This document shows, piece by piece, positions 1-12,605 of a stretch of 64,000 nt of DNA; the stretch's first letter is position 1; each line of letters begins with the position of its first letter. A model generated the notes under the pieces. That model was given only the letters and a program-made list of their open reading frames with translations. It was not told where the DNA came from and ran no database searches. This DNA is from Cyprinodon diabolis (Eukaryota > Chordata > Actinopteri > Cyprinodontiformes > Cyprinodontidae). The position numbers and the translations under genes are program-made. Location: contig CM060064.1 in NCBI GenBank assembly GCA_030533445.1, forward strand, positions 18,986,126 to 19,050,125, given 5' to 3'.

Positions 1-2597
1 AGTAGTCAGTTGACAATGTGGGACCTTTGACTGATGCGGATTGACAAAATCTCCCCAGTGAAAACCTTCAATAACCAAGTAGATTAGAACATGAAATAGT
101 GGACGCAAACAATGCTATAATTATTTTACAGTCCAGGTTAAGGATCATATTATTCAGAAAAATATTTGGTTGCCATAATGTTACATATGTTTTAACTTAA
201 ACAGGTTTTCTGGGAGTGAAAATTTAATCTAGTATGCTGGGACAATCCCATAACCCTTGGCTACAGATATTTGACCCAAAACTGGGTCACACTTCCCACT
301 TCAATGTTCCTTGCATTGAAGTGCTAAGTGGGTTTCATGTGATGGAATCATTTGTGCAGGAAGTGTGAGGTAAGGGAGAAAAGCATTACCCACCAAAACC
401 TATTTACAAGGCAAGCGACTGAGGAACAAGCGACACAGAAAGATTCAATGGAATTTTTTTGCCTTCATTTTATTGAAGGAATAGTGAAACACCCTGGGGT
501 ATCACACTGTCCTCATTTACACAAACAGCACCGACCAGTGGATAACTCCTCTGCATGCTTGGATGTAGCCAGACCAGTTTAGTTAGTAAGCTCCCAACAC
601 AAGACATCCCAAGAAAAAAGTGTTTAGAAAATGAGGGGGTGAAAAGAAAGACAGCAAACCAAGCTGCCTCTGGATATCCATTTGCAAAATAAAAAATATC
701 TTTGAAAGTAGAAACAAAAACAGTGTCTTATGTGGGAAGGGATGTTTAACGTTAGCTCTTGGACAGACTGCATTTGATGAAAGTTCACGATTTGATGATA
801 ATCTGTAATGTTACTGCAAAGCGAAATTGCACAGATAGGAGCTGGACAGACAGACTACTATTTGCAGCATCAATTTCATAACTATATAGAGAAAAATAAC
901 TATTCTTACAAGGGATATAAAGACCAATGCATTGGAAAAAATTCTATTGTCAATCTTAAATCAAATTCAAGTAAATCAACACGTCTTAACTTGTTCTTGT
1001 AGTATTGTTCCAGGCTTGACATTATACTTGAAAGAGATAAAGTGTGGAAAGCATAGTAGGACAAAAGATAATAGAGAGGAAGGTACAAAAAGTAGTGAAA
1101 AGAAGCAGACTTCCCCTTTATCTCTTTATCTCAGCTGTTGTGGTTGGTGGCAGGGTGAAAGTGGAGGGCTGTTTGGCATGAGCCATCCCACAGCCTGAAT
1201 TCATCAGCCCCTATAACTTCAGCTTCCACATAAAGAATTTATGAATCCTCTGATAGTAATCAGCTGCATCCATTTCCTGTAGAAGAAAGGGCAACTGATG
1301 TCTGTTAAGCCGCCCAGAGGGATTGACCTCTTCTGGGTAAAGAAGATGGATACACAAACACATGCGGGCATGCATACAGACACTCTAGGCCCAGGATGTA
1401 TGTATACCCATGCATGTAAACATGAGGGACGGACAAAACTTAAATAAGTTGGTACCAACAAATGTCTATGTATCAGTTTTCTCATAAACGTTATTAATAA
1501 GCTTTATATGGGTCTATATTTTGTTTTAGGCTATCTGCCTTTGAAAAACAAAAGTTTTTAAAATTCTATAAACTTATTGAAGACTTGTTGAAACACTGAA
1601 TAATTAATTTATTCTAACTAAGTAAACCTTATGTCACGATTTGCGGCACTGAAGGACGAAAGTGGGTGCAGTACATTGGGAGATTCATGATCCTTAAGGA
1701 TTTAACGACGCAAACCAGGGACTCAAAAACAGCAGAATCAAAGGATGAAAACTGAAGATCAATGAGGAAACAATGATGACCACACAAAGAAGAAACTGAG
1801 TGGCGCGGTTTTAAATAACACAGGGAGTAACTGACGAAAGATGCGGACGATTAAAATAAAACAGACTTGAAAAAGTTCAGTCTAGGCAACTGTATGTGAA
1901 GTTTTCTAGAAGACATTTCACCTCTCATCCAAGTGTCTTTTTCAGTTCCACTAGTGGTGGCGAGCACCGATACATTAATCTCTTTATTCCTACTTCTTTG
2001 TCAACCTACAAGTAATTATACATTTTAAAGGGACTCATTTGAGCCCTACAGAATATAAATATAGTTTTAGGGATCAGGAGACTCTAGTTTTCATGCAAAG
2101 TTTATGGTGGACATGCTTCAAAGAGCGACAGGAGGCACATGTAGACAGTCTGGCATGGCAAGACTTGAATTTTCTCGAATGTCGGGACTATTGCAGCCAA
2201 TTCTTAAATAGTAGAGTTGGAAAATCTGAACTTGCAGCTCTTCCATTGTGTATCAGAGAAGCTCATCTAGAAGCTGGCAGAGAAACCGTCCTGTTTCCCA
2301 GCTATGCTGTCTGTCCTGTGGAGCTGTTAGTATTAAACCATCCAAGACTTACTTGTTTTTCCTTCTTATCAACACAAATAAAGCAAAGCAACCCTCCCAA
2401 TTGCATCAGTCTTTGTACACAAAGAGACCAGCTAGGCATCTGTATACACTTTACTCAATAGCATCTAACTTCAGTGTGCACAAGTGTCCAAATTGAGGCT
2501 TTAAAGACCTTTTTGAGCCTTAAAATGTTTAGTGTAAAAAAACAACATAAAAGATAATTTCAAATGGTATTTTTAAAATGCAAAAGAAGGTCCTCAA
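1..2597. other. Unassigned stretch, no gene seen
   Basis: No open frame here has a recognisable domain or codon pattern. The stretch from about 1630 to 1960 has a different texture from its surroundings: it is richer in GC, has a TTTAAA-type box near 1811, and contains a TCTCATCCAAGTG-type segment near 1922 that I associate with fish interspersed repeats. It could be an old LTR or other repeat on the minus strand, but I see no terminal repeats or target duplication. The rest is ordinary AT-rich intergenic sequence. Confidence 0.4.
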
Positions 2598-2720
2598 CAG
2601 TGATGGGACTAACGGCGTTGAAAGTAACGAGTAATCTAACTAATTACTTTGACTGTAACTATAACGCAGTTACCATTGCAGACACCCCGTTACTGCGCGT
2701 TACTCAGGTCGCACAATGAA
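2598..2720. repeat. DNA-transposon terminus-like fragment (CAGTGATGGG... GTAAC-rich)
   Basis: The segment starts CAGTGATGGGACTAACGGCG and continues as a GTAAC/GTTAC-rich run (AGTAACGAGTAATC, TAATTAC, GTTACTGCGCGTTACTC). This pattern is characteristic of the ends of a widespread fish DNA-transposon family. No matching inverted end is visible downstream, so this is probably one end of a broken copy. The GC-rich, CpG-rich sequence to about 3230 may be its interior. Family assignment is from memory of the pattern. Confidence 0.45.
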
Positions 2721-3269
2721 CCTTTTTTCATGATAGGACTCGTGCGCAGCTGCGTGAAGCTGACACCCCACCCACGTCAAAAAACTCTACAAATAGACTG
2801 AATGGTAAGTGCAACGATAGTGCAGATTTGTGCAGAAAAAAAATATTGTTTGTGCTACTTTTGTTTAAGAGATATTAAAGATTATTTTTTAGGTCATCTA
2901 GAGGTGCGCGCCTTGTCATGAGAGAGGGGAGGATGAGAATGGCTGATGTATAGTGAGATTCTGTCAGTTGGGTAGGTGGGTGTTTCCGCTGGTGGGTGTT
3001 AATGTACAGCACACACAGAGAGATGGAGAGTGAGGATGACTCCAGCAGCAAAACAGCGTTTTCCTGATGGAAATACCGGTGTTACGTCGAGCTGCGTTTC
3101 CCCATCACATACGGTTTCCTCTGCATCTCTGCACAGCGCAGGCGGCACGAGTCACCGCGCAAGCGACAGGAAACGCGCATGCTCGCTAAAGGCGCGCAAC
3201 AGTCGCCCTGTGCTCGCGCCACAGGAGAACTATGGAGAGCGTGAACGATCAAATGAAAGGGAGAAATCT

Positions 3270-3346
3270 GGATGGATGGATGGATGGATGGATGGATGGA
3301 TGGATGGATGGATGGATGGATGGATGGATGGATGGATGGATGGATG
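3270..3346. repeat. (GGAT)n tetranucleotide microsatellite
   Basis: About 19 uninterrupted copies of GGAT/GATG run across about 77 bp. Translated, they give a repeated Trp-Met-Asp-Gly string in two overlapping frames. That is a by-product of the repeat and not a protein. The array lies just downstream of the transposon-end-like segment at 2598. Confidence 0.95.
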
Positions 3347-3420
3347 TCACAGAAAGTGTTGCAGAGAGGGTCATAAAATCAGAAAGTAGGAGATTACGAA
3401 CTTTGGTAAAACCCAGTTAG

Positions 3421-4473
3421 GCTAGCCTGGAGTTGATTGCTTTAGAGTCAAACTTAGTGACCTTAAATTAATGTGGTTTGTGTTTGTCCAGAGGCTCAAC
3501 CATCATTCACCGCATGATATATTCAAGTCCAGATATATCATAAATTTTAACAAAGCCATATGTTTCATATAATATCATAACCTTTCACTTAACAGAGGAA
3601 TTTGTAGAAGAAGCAGATGTTTGTTTGCTGCCCACTCAAAAAGGGCTGGTATAGCCAAGTCTTATGTCTCATTCAGCAGTATGACAACACATGTTATACG
3701 CTAAAATGCTTATGTTGATCTTTTAATGCTATAGTCACAGAGAGGATTGATTTTCTTCTCTGTTCCCACATCATACACAGCTACATGTATCTTTTTTTTA
3801 CCTTTAAGTCAAGCATTTCCTCACAAAAAAATAAACTCCACAGTTTACTTTTTAACATAAATTACTCCAAGCTGACACCTTGCCAGACAACGATGTTTTA
3901 TGAGAACTATCGTCGCCCTGAAGCCTCCATGTAATTTGTTTCTGCCATGATCTATATGGTGAGGATGATTTGCTTTGAAGAGGCCCATCAGTCAGCTAAT
4001 CTAAAAGAAAATAGTAGCAGCGGATATCTCCTTCTCTTTGAGACAAACCAACAGAGAGAGAGAAGTGAAGAGGGATTCAAAGCAAAGCAAAATCTGCTCC
4101 TCACAGAGATGGAGAGCATTGGTTTTAGAGGGGGGATTAGGGCACTCCTTTACTGTAGAGCCAGCTTTCATAAGGTACATCATATTACTTCAGCTTCACA
4201 CTTTCACAGATATATCGTCATCTGCCTCCCACCAAAGCCTGGCTGTTATGCCAACGTATTCTGTCTCAAACAAGATTAATACACATACTTTGGGTGTGTA
4301 AGGAAGCATAGTGACAGTAAGCTGACAGTGCTTTATGTATGTAACACTTACACTCTGTTCAATATCTTGTTAAACGTATGAGCCTGTGGAGATCATACCC
4401 TAATGCACCTCAGCCTATAATCATCTCTTAAGCGAAACATCGGTTTACAAAATATGATGAAGCAAGCATGCCA
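3421..4473. other. Unassigned stretch
   Basis: AT-rich sequence with no domain-bearing open frame, no long direct or inverted repeat and no RNA gene that I recognise. Confidence 0.4.
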
Positions 4474-4930
4474 CAGTGCCTTACAAAATATCTATACCCC
4501 AGGAACGTTTTATTTTAAATGTTATCACAACCACAAACATTAATGCATGTTTAAGCGGATTTTAGTGGATAAACAAACAAGAGGTATTACATAATTGTGT
4601 AGTAAAAGCAAAAAAAAAAAAATGTGGCTTGCATTTGTTCCTCACTGTAAGGCCCCAAGTAAAATGTTGGTCAACTTGCAACCTAAGTATGAATGCAGCA
4701 TCATTAGCGAGGCCAAGGACCACACAGGCAGCTGTGGTGAGTTATGAAGTTGTGGAGAATTACATAAAGAAATAAAATAACTTTGGATGTATCATAGAGC
4801 ACTGTTCAGTCAAGCCAAAACAAAGTATGGTACCACTACAAACCAACGGTAAGATTTATGGTTGATGTCTTGTAAGACTGGACAAACAGATGCTGAAACT
4901 GTGGAGCAGCACACTTTCTTAACCCTTTAT
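4474..4930 (+). pseudogene. Tc1-like transposon fossil: terminal repeat plus start of transposase
   Basis: The left part (CACAGTGCCTTACAAAATATC, then ATTACATAATTGTGTAGT) matches the terminal-repeat pattern of an abundant teleost Tc1-like family. From about 4710 the plus strand still reads as a broken transposase N-terminus. A stretch around 4795-4850 gives HRALFSQAKTKYGTTTNQR, which aligns with the helix-turn-helix region of Tc1 transposases (S-R-S-T-V-Q-S-I-I-R-K-W-K-x-Y-G-T-T-A-N). Stops and frameshifts interrupt it throughout, so it is inactive. It belongs to a different subfamily from the intact copy at 33480-35091. The right end is not visible. Confidence 0.6.
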
Positions 4931-5084
4931 GAACTCCTCATAAGCGCTTCCAGCATTTCCTTAACCAATTGAAGTTAAAGCGACTCTGCCTCTGCATTGT
5001 TGAAAAATTAAACATTTTCTGTACGTGTTTTGAAATATGATAGCAGACCAATTTGGATCAGCAAACTGAGGAGTTAGATATTAG

Positions 5085-5500
5085 CTGTGTCCGAATGTCC
5101 GCCCTAATAACTATATAGGGCACTATATAGTGGTTATGCCATTTTATCTGAGTGTCTGATTGTCTAGTGGATGAAAAAGTAGTGGACTCGAAATTTCCCA
5201 CAGTACACTTTGAAAAGTAGCGATCATCCATTGTCACTAGACGAGGAGATATATCCCAGAATGCTTTTCAAGAGCTCTCCTCGCAAAGCATCCTGGGATT
5301 TGTTGTGGTGGGAACAAATAACAAAGATGGTGCAGGCAACGTGTGGGGAGGCAGAGTTACGTGACCAACAGGGAGCGAAAAGTAGTGATCATCTGTCTGA
5401 ACGGTTAGTGAACATAGTTCACAAGTATAAGTCCACTGTATACTCCCTGCTTTATATAGTGATTGAGGAATTTAGGGATTAAGCGGATATTCTGATGCAG
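5085..5500. mobile_element. MITE-like non-autonomous DNA transposon
   Basis: The ends form an 18-bp imperfect inverted repeat: CTGTGTCCGAATGTCCGC on the left, and CTGCATCAGAATATCCGC on the complement of the right end. Inside each end are ACTATATA-type motifs (TATAGGGCACTATATAGTGG on the left, TTTATATAGTGATT on the right). It is about 416 bp long. The 90-residue open frame inside has no recognisable domain. The target duplication is unclear: ATTAG occurs on both flanks but at different offsets. The superfamily is not determined. Confidence 0.55.
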
Positions 5501-7930
5501 TCATTAGCACGAGAAATAGTTTTCAACAACAACCAATACAATGCTTTTAGATCCGAACTACAATTAATAATACAATAAGTTTAAAAATGTTTAAACAAAT
5601 CTGCTTGGTTTTCAACCACTGTTTCAGTCCTCTGTTAAAGGTCTTTTGCCCCATTAAAAAAATTACACCACCCCTCTGAAACTGATCCATGGCGAGTTCG
5701 GACCAAGCTTGGATCAGTTAAGTGCGCAGAGCTTGATTTTTATGCCCATTTAGACATCATGCTAGCAAAGGTTCCTTGCCTCCTATCAGAGGTCCACGAT
5801 GCTACAGCTCTCGAAGGCAAGAATCAGCAAACAAACATGGCAGCACCTGTAAACATTCAGAAACTTATGTGTCTGGATAGCGTCATCCAGGCAATTTTTA
5901 AAGGCTGTAGTGGATGGTCCAATTAATTGATTGACTTAATTGATTTCACAGTGGAGAAATGTACTTACTAATTATGCTCTGATGGCTGACTATCAGAGAA
6001 TAAAAGTGTGGCAACTCACAATTCTTCACGCATTCAAAAGTTGATTTGAGTGTGCTCACTTTTATAAAAGTTTTCAAAGTAAAAACCTCATGCTACTTTA
6101 TTATGTCACACTGATGCCACCTTATAAGTTGTAGGTCACAGGGTAACTATTACAGTTGTATAGCTCTCTACAGAGAAGGTTTGGGAGGCTGTTAATAGTA
6201 GAACTATTAGGGAACAAGGTGTTGCTTTTTCAAATCATGTTGGAAGGTTCTGTAGATAATTTTCCCAAATACAGATTCTACAAAAATATTGTCAGATTGA
6301 TGACGTATAGAACTAAACCTGGGAACATGAACATGATCAATCTGGCTGACCTCTGTCAGCATGAAAAATACAATTATTTGACTTAGAAATTGTCTTAAAA
6401 AAACAAAAGCTGCAATTACTTTGCAGTTAGGTGATAAAAAGCTACTTAGTATTAACTTTGAAAATAAAAAGGATTGTACTTGCCCAACACCATCCCCTGC
6501 TGATTGGAGAAAGTTGGCTCATTGCTTAGGCTATACTTGACAGAACCAAGGTAGGTGCTTCCTAGAGGGGACTGATTATTACTGTTCTATGTAAAACATT
6601 CATGGACGCTTGTTTTCTAGGAGACTGGAGGAGGCTCTGAGCAGCAGCCCCTGCTCAGAGCAGAATTCATCATAATTTTTCAGACATGTATTAACCAAGC
6701 AAAATTTCCCTTTGGGCTACATTTTGACAAAGAACCAGCAATATAACAGAATCAAAAGCTTACAATAGTTGAGTTGGCATCATATACTCTCTTTCAAAGG
6801 GAATAAGCACTTTTGCATTTCAGGTGTTAAATGTAAAATTTTCTTCCAACCCTATCAAACTGCCTCATGTCTACCTTGGTAAGTGTCCTAGAGTAAAAGT
6901 AGGAGAGCTGTGAGCATGTTCTACTAGTCTGTTCATTGCCTCAGGAGGGTCCCCAGGCAAAATCCATAGAGCAAGAGGGAAACCACCTTTAGAAACAAGC
7001 CACGGAAATGATTAGCGCTGTTCAACTGAAAGGCACAAAGAGGCCCATTGGCTGGCGCTAAAAATCTCAAAGTAAAACCGGTACACCTTGTGTCTGTGTT
7101 AGTTGATCACAGGCACATTATCTTGCCTGTTCAATGCTTAATTTGCCCTCTGAATCAACACCTTTTGTCAGCTACTGCAGTCATTTGTTGGAAGAGGAAA
7201 AAAGAGTAACTACAGCTTAATCATTCCAAGCAGGTGTGAGCCTGGGCCAGTTTTGTTCTACCTTTTGTTGTCATTCAGGCTTGCAGTAGAGGTTATATTA
7301 CTTTTCACCACACAGTATTTGAAGAGCCTTTTACTATAAGAAAAATATATTACAGAGAGCAGAAGAAAAAAATAAAACATAAGAATTTGAGCTCTTATAT
7401 TTCTTAAAATGTATTAAATGCATAAGTAACATAAAAAATATATATTTTCCGTACAAAATGCAGCATAATACAATAAGTATTTCGATAACAGCATATTTTA
7501 CCACTAATCCATGTTTTTTCAATTCATGCATCATTGCATCAGAAGATCAGGAAACTATGAATACATAAAGATGGAAAAATAATATGACAAAGATTATGGT
7601 CCCTGTAACTGTAATGCATTTATATATTATTTGTAGTCATACATTCCAACCTGAAACACTTTCATTCCGTAAACAATCCAGCATTTTGTTCATTTCCAAA
7701 GCTTTCAGAAATGGACAGACCTAGTTTTTATTAAAATTAGAATATTTTCACCTTCATTATATATTGATGTGTTAAGTGAAATATGTACCGAAAATGACCA
7801 CCAACTGAAAAAACATGCGAACATAAAGAAATGCCTCAATATGTTGAAATTGTTAAGGTTAAGGCAATTCACATTTTTAGAATGATGCATTCTTTGGGGG
7901 AGTAATTTACCAAAATAAGATAGTTTTCCA
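5501..7930. other. Unassigned stretch
   Basis: AT-rich unique-looking sequence. The short open frames (for example 6156-6386) have no domain, no codon bias and no splice context that would support a gene. No repeat structure is evident by eye. Confidence 0.4.
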
Positions 7931-8385
7931 GCCTGATAAACCAGACTAAATGTGTAATTTAGGCTGACCCCGATGAATGAAACATCGGAAGATTGTTAAT
8001 GAGAACAGCCCATTGTTTTTCAAACCATGTCTGTGCCTATTGCCCAATGCTCTGACCAAAGAGCGCAACTGACTATGACGTAGCAAGCGCTACAGAAAGC
8101 TGGTGGGGGAGTATAAACAAATAGCCTGTTGGTAAAACGGCGAATACGTCCTTCTTAAAAATGAATGAGATAAAACTGATTCCAAAGCTGAGTCAAATGA
8201 TAACTGTCGCGCAGCTTTGTTGTCACACCCTCAAAACCCCACCCCTTTTGCATCCAGAAATTCAAAACACATCTCTGCATTGTGATTGGCCCGCCAGTCA
8301 TGGGGCCTGGGGTATTAATCGAAGCTAGATCACTTGCAGGCAAAAATGATTTTGGCCGCTGGCGGATGCGGCTAGTTTACTAGGC
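7931..8385. repeat. Possible MITE with degenerate terminal inverted repeats
   Basis: GCCTGATAAACCAGA at the left is inversely repeated, imperfectly, by GCTAGTTTACTAGGC at the right (complement GCCTAGTAAACTAGC, about 11 of 15 matches). A GTTTTC-type hexamer lies just outside both ends and may be part of a target duplication. The interior is more GC-rich than the flanks and contains ATTGTGATTGGCCCGCC, which has the look of a repeated element. There is no coding capacity. The call rests on a weak inverted repeat. Confidence 0.35.
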
Positions 8386-10448
8386 AATACGTTTTCAGAC
8401 CATTAAAACAATGCACTATTGATTGTTTTTTTTTTGTTTTTTTTAGGTTTGGTAGACGTGTATTACCCCATATCCTGACTTACTTATTGAAACTTGATAT
8501 CTCTGTCTTGAAAAATGTCTTGAAATCTATTAGATTCTTTAGACATCAGTTCCAGTTCGCTACAAGTTACCCCACAAAGTTTGTGATATTAAGCTTGAGA
8601 CTCTAACTTGGCCATCCGAAAACATTGTTTTCCTTATACAGTCAATTATTTTGGTTTATAGAGTTGCATACTTAGAGTAAACATGATGATGAAAAAGCAT
8701 AACTCTTTACGACATAAGAACAATAGGGTAAAGGAAGGAGGACAAAATAGTATTAAATCAATCTCTGGCATTATAGCTCACTAAATGTTTTCATTCATTT
8801 TATTTTTTTTTTATCAAAGTTTTTTGGTACCAAAATGGTTTCCCTGTTTACTATTGTTTTGATTAGAATATTCTTACCCTAAGCAGTAGTTCCGGTAAAC
8901 ATAAAAGATTTTTGATTCTTAAGGCTGGTAATAACTTTTTCACAAAGATAAGACTGAAACCTAGAGGGAGGTTCTGCTTGTAGTCTGGATTTATTTTCCA
9001 GTAAATTAATTCTGGGGCTTAAATTCAGCTGGTGTCCCAACAGCTGTGACTTATACTTCCGGAGGTTAGTTTCATCCTCCCTGCATGTCTAATAAAGTCA
9101 AATATCCCTACAAAAAGATCATATTTTATTACGCCCATATCCTACCCTCCTAATACTCAGTAAACCTTTGACAAGGTGTTAAATGCCATTTGAAAAAAGC
9201 TCATAGCCTCTTTTCTATACGACATGGTTGGCTCACCACAGTCAACAACTCACCATGGCTTTACCCTGAGATAAGAACATTATCAGCACTGTGGTGTCTG
9301 TGCAGTGGGGGTTATTAGAAGACATATAGTACAAACACTTCCATTTTGACTTCAGAAATCATACCTCCGCCCATTTGTAGCCCCACAAATCTATCATAGA
9401 AGAGGATCAGCTAAGAGAAATGTGTATTTCATTTTATCTTCTGTTCCCATTCTTAATGGCTAGCCATCCAGAGAGAATGAAATGATTGATTTTTGTTATC
9501 CTCAATGAGGATGAACGAATAAAAGCTAAATTTTCCACAAAAGGAAGGTGGGAGATGATTTTGCACTAAAGGAAACTCAACAAACCTGTTTTGTAGTAGC
9601 ACAGGAGAAAGAGAAAAAGAGAATAAGAAATAAGAGGGAGGAAAAAGGACTATAGCCTGTGTATGTGTACATGGGCATTCATGCACGTGCGTGTTGACTT
9701 ACACTTTGCTTCTAAGGTTACCTAATGAAATATTGATGGGAGATGTGGGAAGTGCGGGGGCTGGATTGGCTAGGGGTTGCTGGTGTTGGAACTGTAACTG
9801 CTGCTTCCTGTAGCTTGGGACTTTTCTGTCACTCTGGATGTCAGTGAGACAGACCTGCCCTAATTTAATCTGACTTTGAATAGTCTCTATCACAAGAATT
9901 TGGAAAAACGAGTAAATGTACCTTGCTGAAAAGAGTAGTACAGAGGAATAATGAGTAAAAGAGGGGTGAAATCGAGAAGGACAGAAAATAGCAGAGTTAA
10001 AACAGGCAACCAAAACATTTCAAACGGATTATTATGACTATTTGACATTGCCTGTCAAAGCAGCCTAAAGCATATATTTGAAATGTGACAAAACAAAGGA
10101 GACAACAGTGCTGTGGCTATTATAATGTTTGATTGATGTTATGCTGTAAGAAGAACTGATAATTGACTCCACTACATCTCTGGATTGTTTTTTTCTTTCT
10201 TTTAGATGCAATTTAGCAGTTTCTTAAGCAAAGACAGAAACTGTGAACAGAGTGACAGCTAGGAGCTGCTTTATAGAGCAGGTGCAACATAATTACTGTA
10301 CTTGCTTCTCAGAATATTTACTATGTCCATCTCAGTATTAGCTTTGAGTTGAAATCCATCTGGCAAGAGTCACAGTTGCATAAACAATCACCTCTGTATT
10401 CAATAATTTTGTTTTGTAAGGTAAAATATTGGGTTAGAATTTTTTTTT
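8386..10448. other. Unassigned stretch
   Basis: No gene, RNA or repeat recognised. A purine-rich patch on the plus strand at 9590-9660 generates open frames on the minus strand that look spurious (low complexity, Phe/Ser/Leu-rich). Confidence 0.4.
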
Positions 10449-11295
10449 CTTACACTGTCATGCAAAAGTAGTCTGAACCATTTTACTGTTTCACATTTAT
10501 TCACGTTACAACTATAAACTTTGATTAGATTTGTACAATTATCATGGGATAATATATATAACATTAATGTGACGGAGAAAAAAAAGCTGTCTGTTAATCA
10601 TCATGAGCATATGTTCTGAAGTCTAACCATAGATTATCAGTTTATATTTTGGTCTGGACTTTAACTTACCATTGTATTAAGGGCTGTATAATCAGGGCAA
10701 TAGTCAGGGTCAAGTTTTTCCCAAGTCTCAAGTATCTCTGCAGCTTCTATACATTATTTTTTCTATTTCTCAGCAAGATTCTGTTTTCAATGTTTCACAG
10801 CAGCTATGTTTTCTTTAGGGTAATATGCATTGTTTCTGTCTCACATAACAATTGTGTTTAAAGTAGCCTAAAAACTGTATTTTTGGCCCCATTTGTCCAG
10901 AGCACCTTTTACTGCTAGTTTACCGTTCCCTCTGCATTGTTAGTGATAAAATGCAAGACATAACTTAATGGCTTTTTAGACTATTTCTCTATTCTTACCC
11001 CCTTTATAAATACCTGAGTGTGAAGTGCACAAACAATAGTTAGTCTTCTTCATCTGAGCTTTAGATCTTTACTTTACACTGATTCTGTTTTTAATGCCAT
11101 TTGCACAGTGGTCCAATAGTAGTTTCAGCTTCAACCCCTCATAGAGTTGTATTCTTACTATAATTAGGTTATACACAGTGGGAGTCCATTACGGTCCATA
11201 TTAGGGCAATTTGGAGGCCTGGATTTATTACGGGCTACAAGAACAATGGTGGGAGTTTAAAGATTTACTTTATATGTTTATTTGTATGAAACACT
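10449..11295 (-). pseudogene. Tc1-like transposon fossil, interrupted by a solo LTR
   Basis: The left end (GTCATGCAAAAGTAGTCTG, then TTCACATTTATTCACGTTACA) carries the terminal pattern of the same teleost Tc1-like family as the fossil near 4.5 kb. On the minus strand, around 10890-10915, a short run reads KVLWTNGAK, close to the KVLWSDETK motif that holds the first catalytic Asp of these transposases. The catalytic Asp-Glu pair is lost. Downstream segments (TGAAGTGCACAAACAATAGTTAG; GGAGTCCATTACGG) follow the family order. An LTR inserted at the GAAAA ending at 11300, and the transposon's right end appears to continue beyond 12116. Heavily mutated and inactive. Confidence 0.6.
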
Positions 11296-11300
11296 GAAAA

Positions 11301-12111
11301 GGTCATGATCTTGGCACGGATGGCTGGCTTAATTGCTCACTCCATTCACCTGTCTTACTCTGCCCGGTTGTTCATTACTGCTCATCTAATCCACCTGATC
11401 CTGCTTCTATTTATATGACTCAATCCCTGCAATCGGGGCATGATTACTGCTCTCGTTCTTGTTCTCGGAGGCCAGTGCAGAAAGGATTTTTAGTGTTCCG
11501 TAGTGTTTATGATTTTCTGATCTTGATCTGCCTCTCATCCACTGATTGCATCTGTTCCTGTCTGATCTCAGTAGAGAGAGCAGTTTTTAGCGTTCCATGG
11601 CATTTCTGATTTCCTAGTCCTGATTTGCCTCTAATTGACTGAGCATGCCTGTTCCCACCTGAGCGTTCTGCCTGAACTCTCCGTGGATTAATGGAACCCT
11701 GGATCTGCCTGATCCTATTCTGAGGACTATCCCTGACTGCCATTCGGACTCCTGGACCTCTGAGCCTACCCTTTCTGTTCTGTTACCCTGACCTGGCTCG
11801 GACTCCAGCATGTTAATCCAGGGCTGCAGCATCTGGGACACTCTGGGTGGCACCCGCCTGATCTCGTTGGCAGCTTGCCAGCTAGATCCTACCTCGTTTT
11901 CTGGAGATGGACTGAACTGTTAAAATAGACTAACATGGATACTCATCTTCAGTCAGATTATCATTGTAACTAATCCAACCAGAGTGTCCAGCGATGGACG
12001 GCGCCCTGCCCTAGCCACTTATACCGCCGATTCATATCCAATAAATGCTTTAATTTATCCCACTGTCTTTCTCACTTTGTATATTGGGAGGTTCTCTCCT
12101 GTTTTATTACA
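11301..12111 (+). mobile_element. Solo LTR with 5-bp target-site duplication
   Basis: An 811-bp block starts GGTCATGATCTTGG (probably TG originally) and ends CTGTTTTATTACA. The same 5 bases, GAAAA, lie immediately outside both ends (11296-11300 and 12112-12116), as expected for LTR-retrotransposon insertion. An AATAAA signal at 12040-12045 followed by a T-rich run gives the R/U5-like end and sets plus-strand orientation. The interior is Ser/Pro-type, C- and T-rich sequence with no coding potential. No second LTR, PBS or pol remnant is present, so it is most simply a solo LTR left by LTR-LTR recombination. The Ty3/gypsy type is assumed and not shown. Confidence 0.6.
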
Positions 12112-12143
12112 GAAAATCACTTTAAAACAATTTTCTGTTTTAA

Positions 12144-12252
12144 ATCAGAATCAAGTTTAGTTAAGTTTATTGCCAAGTAGGTTTGCACTTACAAGGAATT
12201 TGACTTGGTGTTGTTGGTGCAGAGAAAAAACAAAACAACAAAATAAGATAGA

Positions 12253-12289
<37 letters not shown>

Positions 12290-12605
12290 CGCAGAAGCTA
12301 TATACAAACAGTAGACTGTGCGTTAATGTAACGCAGAAATCCTGAATGGGGGAGAGAAACATTGTCCAGTGTCACGGGCGGGTCTTGGCCTTGTTGATAA
12401 GGCCGATAGCAGATGGGAAAAAACTGTTTTTGTGACGGGAGGTTCTGGTCCTGATGGACCGCAGCCTCCTGCCAGAGGGTAGTGACTGAAATAGTTTGTG
12501 ACTGGGGTGCGAGGGATCAGCCACAATCTTCCCTGCACGCCTCAGAGTCCTGGAGGCGTGCAGCTCCTGGAGAGATGGGAGGTTGCAGCCAATCACCTTC
12601 TCTGC
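12144..12605 (-). pseudogene. LINE 3' end: C-terminal tail of a reverse-transcriptase ORF plus 3' UTR
   Basis: On the minus strand, from about 12605 to 12372, the frame reads AEKVIGCNLPSLQELHASRT and then ASRTLRRAGKIVADPSHPSH, LPSGRRLRSIRTRTSRHKNS and FFPSAIGLINKA. This is the conserved C-terminal tail of CR1/jockey-type fish LINE polyproteins (the HP..xLPSGRRxRSIRxxTxRxxNSFFP block). After the stop come a (TA)n patch and a 3' terminus ending near TTGGCAATAAACTTAACTAA and TTGATTCTGATT, typical of 5'-truncated fish LINE copies. The catalytic reverse-transcriptase core is absent. The family (Rex1- or L2-like) is uncertain. Confidence 0.7.
12251..12289. repeat. (TA)n microsatellite inside the LINE 3' UTR
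   Basis: About 19 TA units, interrupted once by AAA. It lies within the 3' UTR of the truncated LINE copy and was probably carried or seeded by it. Confidence 0.9.

Noticed and set aside
1630..1960. A second solo LTR on the minus strand
   Set aside because: Composition and a TTTAAA box are suggestive, but no boundaries, poly(A) signal layout or target duplication could be shown.
3030..3389. 119-residue frame with a Trp-Met-Asp-Gly repeat
   Set aside because: The repeat is translation of a (GGAT)n microsatellite, and the N-terminal part has no similarity I recognise.
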